Part shown: in pieces, positions 9,082 to 17,303 of the stretch
How positions within the stretch are numbered: position 1 is the first letter of the stretch
How the letters are laid out: each line of letters starts with the position of its first letter
Assembly: GCF_051488665.1 (NCBI RefSeq)
Contig: NZ_JBPSEG010000002.1
Location: 1-64,000 of the forward strand
Reading direction: 5' to 3'
Length of the DNA: 64,000 nucleotides
Origin: Melioribacter sp051488665
Lineage (GTDB): Bacteria; Bacteroidota; Ignavibacteria; Ignavibacteriales; Melioribacteraceae
Notes under the pieces: generated by a model
Told to the model about the DNA's origin: nothing
The model's database searches: none
The model's input: the letters and a program-made list of their open reading frames with translations, nothing else
Position numbers and translations under genes: made by a program

Positions 9082-9113
9082 AAAGCGTCCCGGCTGTTTG
9101 GCGCCGGAACGCT
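9079..9113 (-). terminator. Intrinsic terminator of the ALDH7 gene
   Basis: On the minus strand AGCGT-T-CCGGC pairs with GCCGG-G-ACGCT (ten pairs around one mismatch), followed by TTTTT. It starts six bases beyond the minus-strand stop codon. The plus strand has no T run after the hairpin, so it serves the minus gene. Confidence 0.8.
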
Positions 9114-9119
9114 CCGGAT

Positions 9120-10649
9120 TCAGATTTCGAATTTAATTCCCTGGGCGAGCGGAAGTTTAGCGCCGTAGTTAATTGTATTGGTTTGTCTGCGCATATAAAA
9201 TTTCCAGGCGTCCGAGCCCGATTCGCGACCGCCGCCGGTGTGTTTTTCTCCTCCGAAAGCTCCTCCGATTTCCGCTCCAGAAGTGCCGATATTCACATTT
9301 GCAATTCCGCAGTCGCTTCCCCAGGGTGAAAGAAATTCTTCGGCTTCTCTCAAATTATTCGTAAATATTGACGAAGATAGTCCCTGCACCACGTCGTTCT
9401 GTATATTAATCGCATTTTGAACTTCGCCGGAATACTTAATGAGATACAGAATTGGAGCAAATGTTTCCTCCTGTACAATCTTATAATGATTTTCGGCTTC
9501 GACTATTGCCGGAACAACATAGCATCCCGATTCGTACCCGCTGCCCGAAAGGACGTCGCCTCCGTATAAAATCTTTCCGCCTTCTTCTACGACCTGTTTA
9601 AGAGCGCTTTTGAAATCTTCAACGGCGGCTTTATCGATAAGAGGTCCGACATGATTTTTCTCGTCCAGGGGATTCCCTATTTTCAAACTTTTATATGCGG
9701 TTATCAAAGATTCTTTTACTTTTTCGTAAACGTCCTCGTGCACAATAAGTCTTCGAGTGGTCGTGCATCTCTGTCCTGCGGTTCCAACCGCACCGAAAAC
9801 AACAGCGGGAATTGCAAGGTTAAGGTCGGCGTTTGGAGTTATAATGATTGCATTGTTGCCGCCCAGTTCGAGTATGGAACGCCCGAATCGTCCGGCAATT
9901 ATGCCCGCGGCTCTTTTACCGACGGCAATCGACCCCGTAAGCGAAATCAACGGAATCCGTTCGTCGCTCAATAATTTGTTGCCGATAACGGAGCCTTTGC
10001 CGATAATCAGATTGAAAATACCTTCGGGCAGGTTGTTCGATTTAATAACGTTCGCCAAAATATTTTGCACCGCAATTGCGGATAACGGCGTTTTGGATGA
10101 AGGTTTCCAGAGATTGACATCGCCGCATACGGTTGCAATCATTGCATTCCACGCCCATACTGCAACGGGGAAATTAAACGCCGTAATTATACCCACGATT
10201 CCGAGCGGATGATATTGTTCATACATACGGTGTTTTTCTCTTTCCGAGGCAATCGTTAAACCGTAAAGCTGTCTCGACAATCCAACCGCAAAATCGCAAA
10301 TATCGATCATCTCCTGAACTTCGCCCAGCCCTTCCTGCAGAGATTTTCCCATCTCGTAAGAAACCAATTTACCGAGCGGCTCCTTATATTTTCTCAGTTC
10401 AATGCCGATTTGTCTTACGATTTCGCCTCGTTTTGGAGCCGGTACCGTTCGCCAATATTTGAAAGCCTGCGCTGCTTTTTCAATAACCCGGTCGTATTCT
10501 TCTTCTTCAGCCTGCGCAACTTTCGAAATCAATTTGCCGTCAACCGGCGAAACCACATCGAGCTCTTCGCCTTTAGTCTTCATCCAATCGATGCCCGTGG
10601 AAGCTCCGTTATTTTTTTCGCCAATCAATAATTGATTTAAGAATTCCAT
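9120..10649 (-). CDS. ALDH7-type aldehyde dehydrogenase, probable aminoadipate-semialdehyde dehydrogenase
   Basis: A 509-residue NAD-dependent aldehyde dehydrogenase. The catalytic Cys lies in FGAVGTAGQRCTTTRR and the general-base Glu in ILELGGNNA. AFNFPVAVWAWN and LWKPSSKTPL form the substrate and cofactor core. GTAGQRCTTTRR is characteristic of ALDH7 (antiquitin), which oxidises alpha-aminoadipate 6-semialdehyde. The lysine 6-aminotransferase that makes this substrate is encoded divergently about 880 bases away, so the two would convert lysine to 2-aminoadipate. The gene follows a lipoprotein gene by 20 bases and ends at a strong terminator. Confidence 0.88.
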   Translation of the reverse strand: MEFLNQLLIGEKNNGASTGIDWMKTKGEELDVVSPVDGKLISKVAQAEEEEYDRVIEKAAQAFKYWRTVPAPKRGEIVRQIGIELRKYKEPLGKLVSYEMGKSLQEGLGEVQEMIDICDFAVGLSRQLYGLTIASEREKHRMYEQYHPLGIVGIITAFNFPVAVWAWNAMIATVCGDVNLWKPSSKTPLSAIAVQNILANVIKSNNLPEGIFNLIIGKGSVIGNKLLSDERIPLISLTGSIAVGKRAAGIIAGRFGRSILELGGNNAIIITPNADLNLAIPAVVFGAVGTAGQRCTTTRRLIVHEDVYEKVKESLITAYKSLKIGNPLDEKNHVGPLIDKAAVEDFKSALKQVVEEGGKILYGGDVLSGSGYESGCYVVPAIVEAENHYKIVQEETFAPILYLIKYSGEVQNAINIQNDVVQGLSSSIFTNNLREAEEFLSPWGSDCGIANVNIGTSGAEIGGAFGGEKHTGGGRESGSDAWKFYMRRQTNTINYGAKLPLAQGIKFEI

Positions 10650-10669
10650 AATTTTTCTCCTCCCTTTTT

Positions 10670-11242
10670 TTATGGGATTTTTTTGACGGTGTTTATGATG
10701 ATATCAAATTCGTTATTGGAATTTCCTATCCCTGTCGTAAAATCGAATAATATCATTTCTCCTTCGTCAACGAATAAATACTTTTCGTTGATATTGCTTC
10801 CCAATTCAATATTAATTTCCGTTGCTTCTTGTCCGTTAATGAAGGAACGATTTACATTGCCTTTAAATCTTGTTTTAAGATAATCCAGATACAATTCCCG
10901 GTTCAGGTCGGCGCCGCTTCCTCCGGAAAACAGAATGCGCGAAACGCTCAAAATAGAATTAGTCGAATCGTTATAAAATATTCGGTGCGGAACTATTCTG
11001 AATCTGGTATTCTTGAAGCTTTTCGAAATGCTCTTTACTTCGGCGGGCGTTTCTTCTCGCCATCCGGGAGGTATGTTGTAAAGATACCCTGCGACCGAAT
11101 CGGTCACTGTCGCAAATTTCATATCGTCATCTAATAATTCGTTCTTATCGTCGCCACTGCAATTAATCAGGAACAATACGCCGACTAAAATTCCCCCTCT
11201 TAATAAATTCAGATAACTGAAGTAGTTTTTATAAAGATTCAT
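10670..11242 (-). CDS. Lipoprotein of unknown function upstream of ALDH7
   Basis: A 190-residue protein. An N-terminal hydrophobic stretch (about 12-27) ends in a lipobox-like FLINC with Ser-Gly-Asp-Asp after the Cys, so it is probably a lipoprotein; the pre-Cys segment is somewhat long. The body has VAGYLYNIPPGWREETP and later GQEATEINIEL, reminiscent of PsbP-like or surface lipoproteins, but I do not recognise the family. It precedes the ALDH7 gene by 20 bases and is probably co-transcribed with it. Confidence 0.6.
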   Translation of the reverse strand: MNLYKNYFSYLNLLRGGILVGVLFLINCSGDDKNELLDDDMKFATVTDSVAGYLYNIPPGWREETPAEVKSISKSFKNTRFRIVPHRIFYNDSTNSILSVSRILFSGGSGADLNRELYLDYLKTRFKGNVNRSFINGQEATEINIELGSNINEKYLFVDEGEMILFDFTTGIGNSNNEFDIIINTVKKIP

Positions 11243-11417
11243 TATTATTCCGATAAATCAAAAAGGGATTACGCGCACCCCTTAATTACATTATCTAATT
11301 TAATAAAATTGTGCCGCGCCGCGAAACAAAAAATCTTTTTTGAATACTTGATGAAGAGTTGCTCATTCGATATATTGAGGCGTTAATATTCGACATAAGA
11401 TGAAGAACTTCAGAAAA

Positions 11418-11483
11418 TTAACTGGCAGAAACACACTCCGAAACTACATGGTTTCCCGCTTCGAGCACGTCTTTTAAATTCAT
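11418..11483 (-). CDS. Possible 21-residue small ORF with strong Shine-Dalgarno
   Basis: In the 285-base divergent region between lat and the lipoprotein gene, the minus strand has AGGAGG (11493-11488) four bases before ATG at 11483 and an ORF of 21 codons ending in TAA at 11418. It begins MNLKDVLEAGN and ends in VSECVSAS. The ribosome-binding site is among the best in the window, which is notable because many genes here lack one. No homologue is recognised. It could be a leader peptide for the lipoprotein-ALDH transcript, a small protein, or chance. Confidence 0.4.
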   Translation of the reverse strand: MNLKDVLEAGNHVVSECVSAS

Positions 11484-11527
11484 TCTCCCTCCTCGCTTAA
11501 ACAAATTTAAAACAGGGAGAAAGAAAA

Positions 11528-12835
11528 ATGATTACAAAAGAAAACGCATTGGAATTTTTACGCCGTTACATGTTAATCGACGGTTTTGACATTTTGCTCG
11601 ATCTTAGCGAAAGCAAAGGAATCCGCATCGTAGACGAAAGGAACGGCAACGAATTTTTAGATTTTTATTCTTTTTTTGCTTCTTCTCCGGTCGGCATGAA
11701 TCACCCCAAATTGTTCGACAAAGAATTTCTGAAAGAATTACAAAGAGCGGCATTAACCAAGCCGTCGAATTCGGATATTTACACTCTCGAAATGGCAAAA
11801 TTCGTAGAAGCTTTCTCAAAATACGCATTGCCGCCGGATTTCAAACACCTCTTTTTTATTGACGGAGGAGCTCTTGCCGTTGAAAACGCTCTTAAAGCAG
11901 CTTTCGACTGGAAAGTCAAAAAGAATTTCCAAAAAGGTTATAAAGAAGAAAAAGGGAGCCAGGTAATTCATTTCAGAAACGCTTTCCACGGAAGAACGGG
12001 TTATACGCTTTCATTGACGAATACCGATCCGAACAAAACAGCTTATTTCCCAAAATTCAATTGGCCGAGGATTCCGAATCCTAAAATCATTTCTCCTATT
12101 GAAGAAAATCTGGATAAAATAATCAAAGCGGAAGCGGAAGCAGTCGACCAAATTTATACGGCCATAAAGAATAACCCCGACGATATCGCTGCTCTTATTA
12201 TCGAACCCGTTCAGGGCGAAGGAGGCGACAATTTCTTCAGAAAAGAATTTTTTGAAAAATTGCGCGAAATTACATTCGAAAATGATATTATGCTTATTTT
12301 CGACGAAGTCCAAACCGGTATCGGATTAACCGGCAAAATGTGGGCGTTCGAACATTACGTTCAACCCGACATGATTTCATTCGGTAAGAAAACGCAGGTT
12401 TGCGGATTTATGTCGACCGGCAGAATCGACGAAGTTGAAGACAATGTGTTCAGAAAATCGAGTCGTATCAATTCTACGTGGGGAGGCAATTTAGTAGATA
12501 TGGCGCGTTCGCGAAAATATCTCGAAATAATAGCTCAGGAAAATCTGGTTGAGAACGCAAAAGAAACGGGCAAATATCTTCTCGATAATTTAAAAATGTT
12601 GGAAACCAAATTTCCAAATCTTGTGTCGCAAGCCCGCGGTTTGGGACTGATGTGTTCGTTCGATCTGCCCGATCCGGAAATCCGGAAAAAATTCCTGGCA
12701 AAACTGTTCGAAAAAAGAATGTTGATGCTCGGATGCGGAGCAAACTCCGTTCGTTTCAGACCGCCGTTGATTGTAACCAAAAACGATATTGACGCAGGAA
12801 TAAAAATTATCCAAGAGACGCTTGCATCGCTTTAA
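11528..12835 (+). CDS. lat: L-lysine 6-aminotransferase
   Basis: A 435-residue class-III PLP aminotransferase. The PLP lysine lies in ISFGKKTQVCGFM, a signature of L-lysine epsilon-aminotransferase (Lat) rather than of ornithine or GABA aminotransferases; IFDEVQTGIGLTGKMWAFEH, ALIIEPVQGEGGDN and the N-terminal FASSPVGMNHP also match. It transfers the lysine 6-amino group to 2-oxoglutarate, giving aminoadipate semialdehyde, the substrate of the nearby ALDH7. GGGAGA eight bases upstream supports the start. It is transcribed away from the lipoprotein-ALDH pair. Confidence 0.92.
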   Translation: MITKENALEFLRRYMLIDGFDILLDLSESKGIRIVDERNGNEFLDFYSFFASSPVGMNHPKLFDKEFLKELQRAALTKPSNSDIYTLEMAKFVEAFSKYALPPDFKHLFFIDGGALAVENALKAAFDWKVKKNFQKGYKEEKGSQVIHFRNAFHGRTGYTLSLTNTDPNKTAYFPKFNWPRIPNPKIISPIEENLDKIIKAEAEAVDQIYTAIKNNPDDIAALIIEPVQGEGGDNFFRKEFFEKLREITFENDIMLIFDEVQTGIGLTGKMWAFEHYVQPDMISFGKKTQVCGFMSTGRIDEVEDNVFRKSSRINSTWGGNLVDMARSRKYLEIIAQENLVENAKETGKYLLDNLKMLETKFPNLVSQARGLGLMCSFDLPDPEIRKKFLAKLFEKRMLMLGCGANSVRFRPPLIVTKNDIDAGIKIIQETLASL

Positions 12836-12840
12836 ACAGA

Positions 12841-12911
12841 CTGACTAAAAAGTAATACATCTTGAAGCCGATCGTCCGTGACCCGGTCTATATTGATTAC
12901 TTTTTAGTCAG
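12841..12911. repeat. Perfect 16-bp inverted repeat between convergent genes
   Basis: ctgactaaaaagtaat at 12841-12856 is matched exactly by its reverse complement at 12896-12911, with a 39-base spacer. It fills the gap between lat (+, ends 12835) and the lipoprotein gene (-, ends 12918). The A5/T5 tracts sit inside the arms, so it is not a classical intrinsic terminator, although it may end transcription from both sides. A small non-autonomous element is another possibility. Confidence 0.7.
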
Positions 12912-12917
12912 TTCCTA

Positions 12918-13355
12918 TTAATTGCTGCCGATTCCCTGGTCGTGCTTTTTACTCATATTTTTTACGAGTTTAAAGCGGATCGGGCCGTTGAGTAAAGTGC
13001 TCGAATTCCAGAGTTTATATCCGCCGGCCATACTGAGGTCTTCGCCCAGCCAGGCGTCGATATCGCCGTTCAGATTACCCATATTGGTGTCCTTCAACTG
13101 GAAGGTAAATATGGTATGTTTATTTACCATAGTGCCTTCAAAATTGAACGTAATGGCATTCCAGCTTCCGGTTCCGTAAACCTTGTTGCCTTCCTGCGTA
13201 TACAGAAGAACTACAACAGGCTCTTCGGATGCCGAGTTATAAGGCACCGACTGATATTGTCCGCTGAAGATTTCTGCATCGACGGGTTCGACTATCTTTT
13301 CGGCATTGCAGGCAAATAAGAACGGCAGCAATACGAGAGCGATTAGCTTTTTCAT
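12918..13355 (-). CDS. Small lipoprotein of unknown function
   Basis: A 145-residue protein. The signal sequence MKKLIALVLLPFLFAC ends in a clear lipobox (LFAC, Cys 16). The mature part (about 130 residues) is rich in short beta-like segments: GQYQSV, VVVLLYTQEGNKVYGTGSW, GTMVNKHTIFTF. It resembles small beta-barrel lipoproteins that carry a lipocalin-like pattern. No known family is recognised and no catalytic motif is visible. It stands alone, convergent with lat. Confidence 0.65.
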   Translation of the reverse strand: MKKLIALVLLPFLFACNAEKIVEPVDAEIFSGQYQSVPYNSASEEPVVVLLYTQEGNKVYGTGSWNAITFNFEGTMVNKHTIFTFQLKDTNMGNLNGDIDAWLGEDLSMAGGYKLWNSSTLLNGPIRFKLVKNMSKKHDQGIGSN

Positions 13356-13542
13356 AGTATCCTTCCTATGATTTTATTGTTTAGAAAGTATCCTTACTTC
13401 TGCCCTATTATCGATTGCCGCCCGTCTTTTGTTTAGTTTTCTTCTTATAAATATTTAAGGGACAAATTTTTCATTAAATTTATTTTTACTGACTGCGATA
13501 ATCGAATTTATGTCCTGTCAGAAATAATCGTACGGATTTTAT

Positions 13543-13550
13543 TACATTTG
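13543..13550 (+). promoter_or_regulatory. Bacteroidota-type -7 element before rsmI
   Basis: TACATTTG fits the TAnnTTTG -7 consensus used by Bacteroidota-type primary sigma. A clear TTTG -33 is not visible at the right distance, so this rests on one element. If real, transcription would start near 13556, ruling out the in-frame TTG at 13548 and leaving ATG 13560 or 13572 as the start of rsmI. Confidence 0.4.
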
Positions 13551-13571
13551 ATTAAAAGAATGGTAAATTTT

Positions 13572-14282
13572 ATGGCGGAAAAAGAATCGGGCAAAATTTA
13601 CGTTGTTGCAACACCCATCGGAAATTTAAAGGACATTACGTTCAGAGCCGTCGAAGTGTTGAAAAACGTCGATTTTATCGTATGCGAAGACACACGCGTT
13701 TCGGGAATTTTATTGTCGCATTACTGTATCGAAAAAAGACTAAAAGTATTAAATGCGCGAAACGAATCCAGAACAATCGACGATATAATAGAAGAAGTCA
13801 AAAGCGGGAAAGATTGCGCTTTGATATCGGACGCAGGCACTCCGCTTATTTCCGATCCGGGAAGCAGATTAATAAACAGAGCCGTCGCTGAAAATATAAC
13901 CGTAGCTCCCGCGCCAGGTCCAAGCGCTTTAACTGCAGCGCTGAGCATTAGCGGACTTCCTTCGAGCTCTTTTGTTTTCGACGGCTTCCTGCCGCAGAAA
14001 AAAGGAAGACAAAAGAAACTCGAGCAACTTTCGCGCGAAAACCGCACAATCGTACTCTATGAATCGACTTACAGAATAGAAAAACTTCTGAAAGAATTGT
14101 CGGAATATATGCCCGAAAGGACTGTGGTAGTTTGCAGGGAATTGACAAAGAAATTCGAAGAAGTCTGGCGGGGAAAACCTTCGGAATTGTTGGAAGAACT
14201 CCCCTCCAAAAATATTAAAGGGGAGTTTGTAGTTATAATATCGCCTCTGGAATGGAGGGAAGAAGATTATTCGGAATCGTAA
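13572..14282 (+). CDS. rsmI: 16S rRNA (cytidine-1402-2'-O)-methyltransferase
   Basis: A 236-residue tetrapyrrole-methylase-fold protein. YVVATPIGNLKDITFRA at the start, CEDTR, DAGTPLISDPG and APGPSALTAALSISGLP are the hallmark RsmI blocks for SAM binding. It methylates the 2'-OH of C1402 in 16S rRNA. I prefer ATG 13572 (MAEKESG...), the normal N-terminus; ATG 13560 would add four residues. The 3' end overlaps the convergent apt gene by 16 nt. Confidence 0.95.
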   Translation: MAEKESGKIYVVATPIGNLKDITFRAVEVLKNVDFIVCEDTRVSGILLSHYCIEKRLKVLNARNESRTIDDIIEEVKSGKDCALISDAGTPLISDPGSRLINRAVAENITVAPAPGPSALTAALSISGLPSSSFVFDGFLPQKKGRQKKLEQLSRENRTIVLYESTYRIEKLLKELSEYMPERTVVVCRELTKKFEEVWRGKPSELLEELPSKNIKGEFVVIISPLEWREEDYSES

Positions 14283-14788
14283 TCGATAAGCGAATGTATT
14301 TCGTAATCGGTTAATTTATCGCGTCCGTTCAAAAACGACAATTCGATTAAAAATGAGATCTGAACTATTTTGCCGCCCAGCTTTTCGACCAGTTTACAAG
14401 CCGCTTCCATCGTGCCGCCGGTAGCCAGCAGATCGTCGTGCATCAGAACAACGTCGCCATTTTGAATTGCGTCTTTGTGAATTTCGATCGTATCGGAGCC
14501 GTATTCGAGCTCGTAGGTTTCAGCCAATTTTTGCGCGGGCAATTTACCGGGTTTACGAACCGGCACAAATCCGGCATTCAACTTAAGAGCCAAAGCGGCT
14601 CCTAAAATAAAACCCCTCGATTCGATTCCCACTACTTTTGTAATCCCTTTATCCTTGCTAATTTCGTACAATTTATCGACGGCATAATTCAAAGCCTTAC
14701 TGTCTTTTAAAAGCGTCGTCACGTCGCGAAACATAATTCCTTTTTTGGGGAAATCCGGTACGGTTCGGATGTAACTTTTCAGGTCCAT
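14267..14788 (-). CDS. apt: Adenine phosphoribosyltransferase
   Basis: A 173-residue purine salvage enzyme making AMP from adenine and PRPP. RTVPDFPKKGIMFRDVTTLL at the N-terminus and GIESRGFILGAALA match Apt, and the PRPP-binding loop reads VVLMHDDLLATGGTM. It lies 18 bases downstream of dusB on the same strand, so dusB and apt probably share a transcript with the MFS gene upstream. Confidence 0.96.
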   Translation of the reverse strand: MDLKSYIRTVPDFPKKGIMFRDVTTLLKDSKALNYAVDKLYEISKDKGITKVVGIESRGFILGAALALKLNAGFVPVRKPGKLPAQKLAETYELEYGSDTIEIHKDAIQNGDVVLMHDDLLATGGTMEAACKLVEKLGGKIVQISFLIELSFLNGRDKLTDYEIHSLIDYDSE

Positions 14789-14806
14789 TATTTGCGTCCT
14801 TATTTA

Positions 14807-15802
14807 TTAATTGGAAAGCTGATCTTCTGTTGCTTTCAATTCTTCGAGATATCTCATCAGTAAATCTTCGATCGGCGCATATTCCGTATACTGCATCATT
14901 TCCCGCTTAACGTGTGAAGAATTTTTAAGTCCCTTCAAATATCCCGACCAGAATTTTCTGAACGGAATAATAGCGGTTCTTTCGTCATTTTTTAATTCGA
15001 TGGAATATTTAAGATGGCGCAGGGCTATTTCGAATCTTTTTTCGGGAGTATCCTCAAATTTAATTTCTCCGTATTCGAGTAGTTCTTTGGCTTCCCGGAA
15101 AATCCAGGGACGTTCAATCGCTCCCCGCGCAATCATTACTCCGTCTGCAGAAGTTGTTTCGAAAGCGCGTTTGACGTCTTCTGCTGAAAATATTCCGCCG
15201 TTTAGTATAACCGGAATTGAAACGACTTCTTTAACCCTATCGATCCACGACCAGTCGGGTTCGCCGCTGTGACCCTGACTTCTGGTTCTGCAATGGATTG
15301 TCAAAGCTGCTGCGCCTGCGTCTTCTATTCTTTTAGCCACTTCCTGAATATTAATCGTAGTTTCGTCCCATCCGATACGGGTTTTTACGGTAACAGGCAA
15401 TTTAACGTTTCTTACGATTTCTTTTACCATTGCTCCCATATATTCCGGGTCTTTTAAAAGCCCGGCGCCCGCGCCTCTGTTGGCTACTTTTTTAACCCAG
15501 CAGCCCGCGTTAATATCGATAATGTCGGGATTCAAAGCTTCGACGATTTTAGCGGATTCGACCATCGGTTCCAGATTGCCTCCGTAAATCTGAATTCCGA
15601 CAGGGCGCTCCTGTTCGGTAATTTCCATTTTACGATGAGTTTTTTTATTCGAACGCACCAGCCCGTCGGAATTAACAAATTCCGTATAAACTATGTCGGC
15701 GCCAAATTCCTTGCATAATTTACGGAATGCAATATCCGTAACATCTTCCATCGGCGCCAGCAGCAAAGGTTTATTCAATTCGATATTACCGACTTTGAAC
15801 AT
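14807..15802 (-). CDS. dusB: tRNA-dihydrouridine synthase B
   Basis: A 331-residue FMN flavoprotein that reduces uridine in the tRNA D loop. LAPMEDVTDIAFR, GIQIYGG, KTRIGWD and TIHCRTRSQGHSG are Dus blocks. The catalytic Cys is in DINAGCWVKKVANRGAGAGLL; the family usually has GCP rather than GCW. I chose ATG 15802, two bases past the MFS stop; a TTG at 15808 is also in frame. It sits in a run MFS-dusB-apt. Confidence 0.93.
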   Translation of the reverse strand: MFKVGNIELNKPLLLAPMEDVTDIAFRKLCKEFGADIVYTEFVNSDGLVRSNKKTHRKMEITEQERPVGIQIYGGNLEPMVESAKIVEALNPDIIDINAGCWVKKVANRGAGAGLLKDPEYMGAMVKEIVRNVKLPVTVKTRIGWDETTINIQEVAKRIEDAGAAALTIHCRTRSQGHSGEPDWSWIDRVKEVVSIPVILNGGIFSAEDVKRAFETTSADGVMIARGAIERPWIFREAKELLEYGEIKFEDTPEKRFEIALRHLKYSIELKNDERTAIIPFRKFWSGYLKGLKNSSHVKREMMQYTEYAPIEDLLMRYLEELKATEDQLSN

Positions 15803-15804
15803 AC

Positions 15805-16974
15805 TCAATCAGTCCTCAAATAATAGTACGTCAATACGAGAGTAACAAACGTAAAGAAAGCGCCGGTTAGAAAAGGCGCATAGTATCCCAGATAGTCGAA
15901 CGAAAATCCGCCCCAAAGCGGTCCCAGTACGCGCGCAAGCGACGCCAGCGACTGATTTATTCCGAGTATTGCGCCCTGCTCGTTATCCGGCGAAAATTTT
16001 GATACCAAACTTAATATTGTCGGTTGTAAAATACCAGTGCCAATCGACAGAATAACCACTACAATCGAAACGCCTATAAAATTATAACCGTACGGAATCG
16101 CTCCCAATCCTAACATCATCAAGACAGTTCCCCACAAGACTAATTTCCTTTCGTTAATTTTGCCGCCCGCCGTTTTAACAAAAAATCCTTGTACCAATAC
16201 GCCAACAGCTCCCATAATTCCGTAGAGGAATCCGTTTTGCTGATCCGTAAAGTTGAAATGTTTATAGCCTAATAACGCAAAAGTACCGTATAAATTTGCA
16301 ATCGAAAAAATTATGATGAAAAAGAGAATAATCAACAGTCCGACGCGCGGAATCTTCAAAACTTTTGAAATGTATTTGACGTCGATTAACTTTAAGGATA
16401 TCCGGGAATCTTTCGACTTGTTTAGATTTGATTCGGGCAGAAAAAAGAACGCAAAGAGAAAAGCCATAAAAGAAAAAGCGGCGCTGCCAAATCCTGCAAC
16501 GTCGTATCCGAATTTTGAAAGGAAGGCTCCGATTAAAGGACCGAATACAAAACCGAGTCCGAAAGCCACGCCGATCAGCGCCATTCCTTTTGCCCTGTCT
16601 TCTTTCGAAGTGACGTCGGCAATATAAGCCTGAGCGACTGCTATATTACTTCCCCCGATGCCTGCAAGCATCCTGGAAATGAGCAGAATCAGAAACGAAT
16701 CGGCAAAACTGAAAATAATATACGAAGTAGCCGTCATCAAAAGCGTGGTTGTAATGAGCGGTTTTCTGCCGATTCTGTCGGAAAGTTTACCAAGTACGGG
16801 ATTGAACAAAAACTGCATAAGCGAAAAAATTGCAACAATAATACCGATACCGAAATCGGAAACGGCAAGCTGTTTGCTGGCAAATGTTGGCAATAACGGA
16901 ATCAGTATTCCGAAACCCATTAAATCGATAAAAATCGTAAAGAATACGATTACAAGAGCGGTTCTATTTTTCAT
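15805..16974 (-). CDS. MFS transporter, TetA-like drug:proton antiporter family
   Basis: A 389-residue protein with about 12 hydrophobic helices. Helix 1 carries DLMGFGILIPLLP, and motif A between helices 2 and 3 reads GKLSDRIGRKP. GLGFVFGPLIGAFLS in helix 5 is antiporter motif C (G-x-x-x-GP-x-x-GG-like). These place it with 12-helix drug efflux proteins of the TetA/multidrug type; the substrate cannot be read from sequence. It is first of an apparent MFS-dusB-apt run. Confidence 0.88.
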   Translation of the reverse strand: MKNRTALVIVFFTIFIDLMGFGILIPLLPTFASKQLAVSDFGIGIIVAIFSLMQFLFNPVLGKLSDRIGRKPLITTTLLMTATSYIIFSFADSFLILLISRMLAGIGGSNIAVAQAYIADVTSKEDRAKGMALIGVAFGLGFVFGPLIGAFLSKFGYDVAGFGSAAFSFMAFLFAFFFLPESNLNKSKDSRISLKLIDVKYISKVLKIPRVGLLIILFFIIIFSIANLYGTFALLGYKHFNFTDQQNGFLYGIMGAVGVLVQGFFVKTAGGKINERKLVLWGTVLMMLGLGAIPYGYNFIGVSIVVVILSIGTGILQPTILSLVSKFSPDNEQGAILGINQSLASLARVLGPLWGGFSFDYLGYYAPFLTGAFFTFVTLVLTYYYLRTD

Positions 16975-17046
16975 AAATCAGAAATTTCTTGAGAAATAAA
17001 ACTCAAAGATAGGAATTTTCGGATAAATAAGATGTGAAGTACGTAT

Positions 17047-17089
17047 AAAAAGGAGGGCGACCCGCAGATTAATTTTCCCGGGTCTGCCC
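17047..17089 (-). terminator. Probable terminator of the histone-H1-like gene
   Basis: On the minus strand GGGC-A-GACCCG pairs with CGGGTC-GCCC (ten pairs, one bulge) around a 14-base loop, followed by CTCC and then TTTTT. It lies ten bases past the stop of the small gene at 17099. Confidence 0.6.
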
Positions 17090-17098
17090 GATTTGATA

Positions 17099-17290
17099 TT
17101 ATTCTTTTGGAGCCTTTCTTTGCGCTTTGACTTCCTGAACTTCGTTGCGGATATCCTGAGCCATTTTTTTCAATTCGCTCAATCCTTTTCTCAGGCGTGT
17201 ACCTGCTGCAGCCTGTCCTTTTTCGTAAAATTTGACTGCATCGGCTTCCAAACTTTTAACGAATTCCACCAACTGTTGATATTTTTGCAT
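17099..17290 (-). CDS. Histone H1-like (Hc1-type) small protein
   Basis: A 63-residue protein with the pattern of the bacterial Hc1-like family (PF07432): LVEFVKSLEADAVKFYEKGQ, then AAGTRLRKGLSELKKMAQDIR and a Lys/Arg-rich tail. The whole protein is predicted helical and positively charged toward the C-terminus. Family members are thought to bind DNA as nucleoid proteins; that is family knowledge, not shown here. It lies 13 bases after the FeS oxidoreductase gene on the same strand. Confidence 0.75.
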   Translation of the reverse strand: MQKYQQLVEFVKSLEADAVKFYEKGQAAAGTRLRKGLSELKKMAQDIRNEVQEVKAQRKAPKE

Positions 17291-17303
17291 ACTTCCTCCT
17301 TTT

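Noticed and set aside
9757..10212. Open frame of 151 codons on the plus strand.
   Set aside because: It is antisense to the ALDH7 gene and encodes no recognisable protein.
11243..11527. Lysine riboswitch before lat or the ALDH7 pair.
   Set aside because: I could not find the L-box helices; the region holds only the small ORF and weak hairpins.
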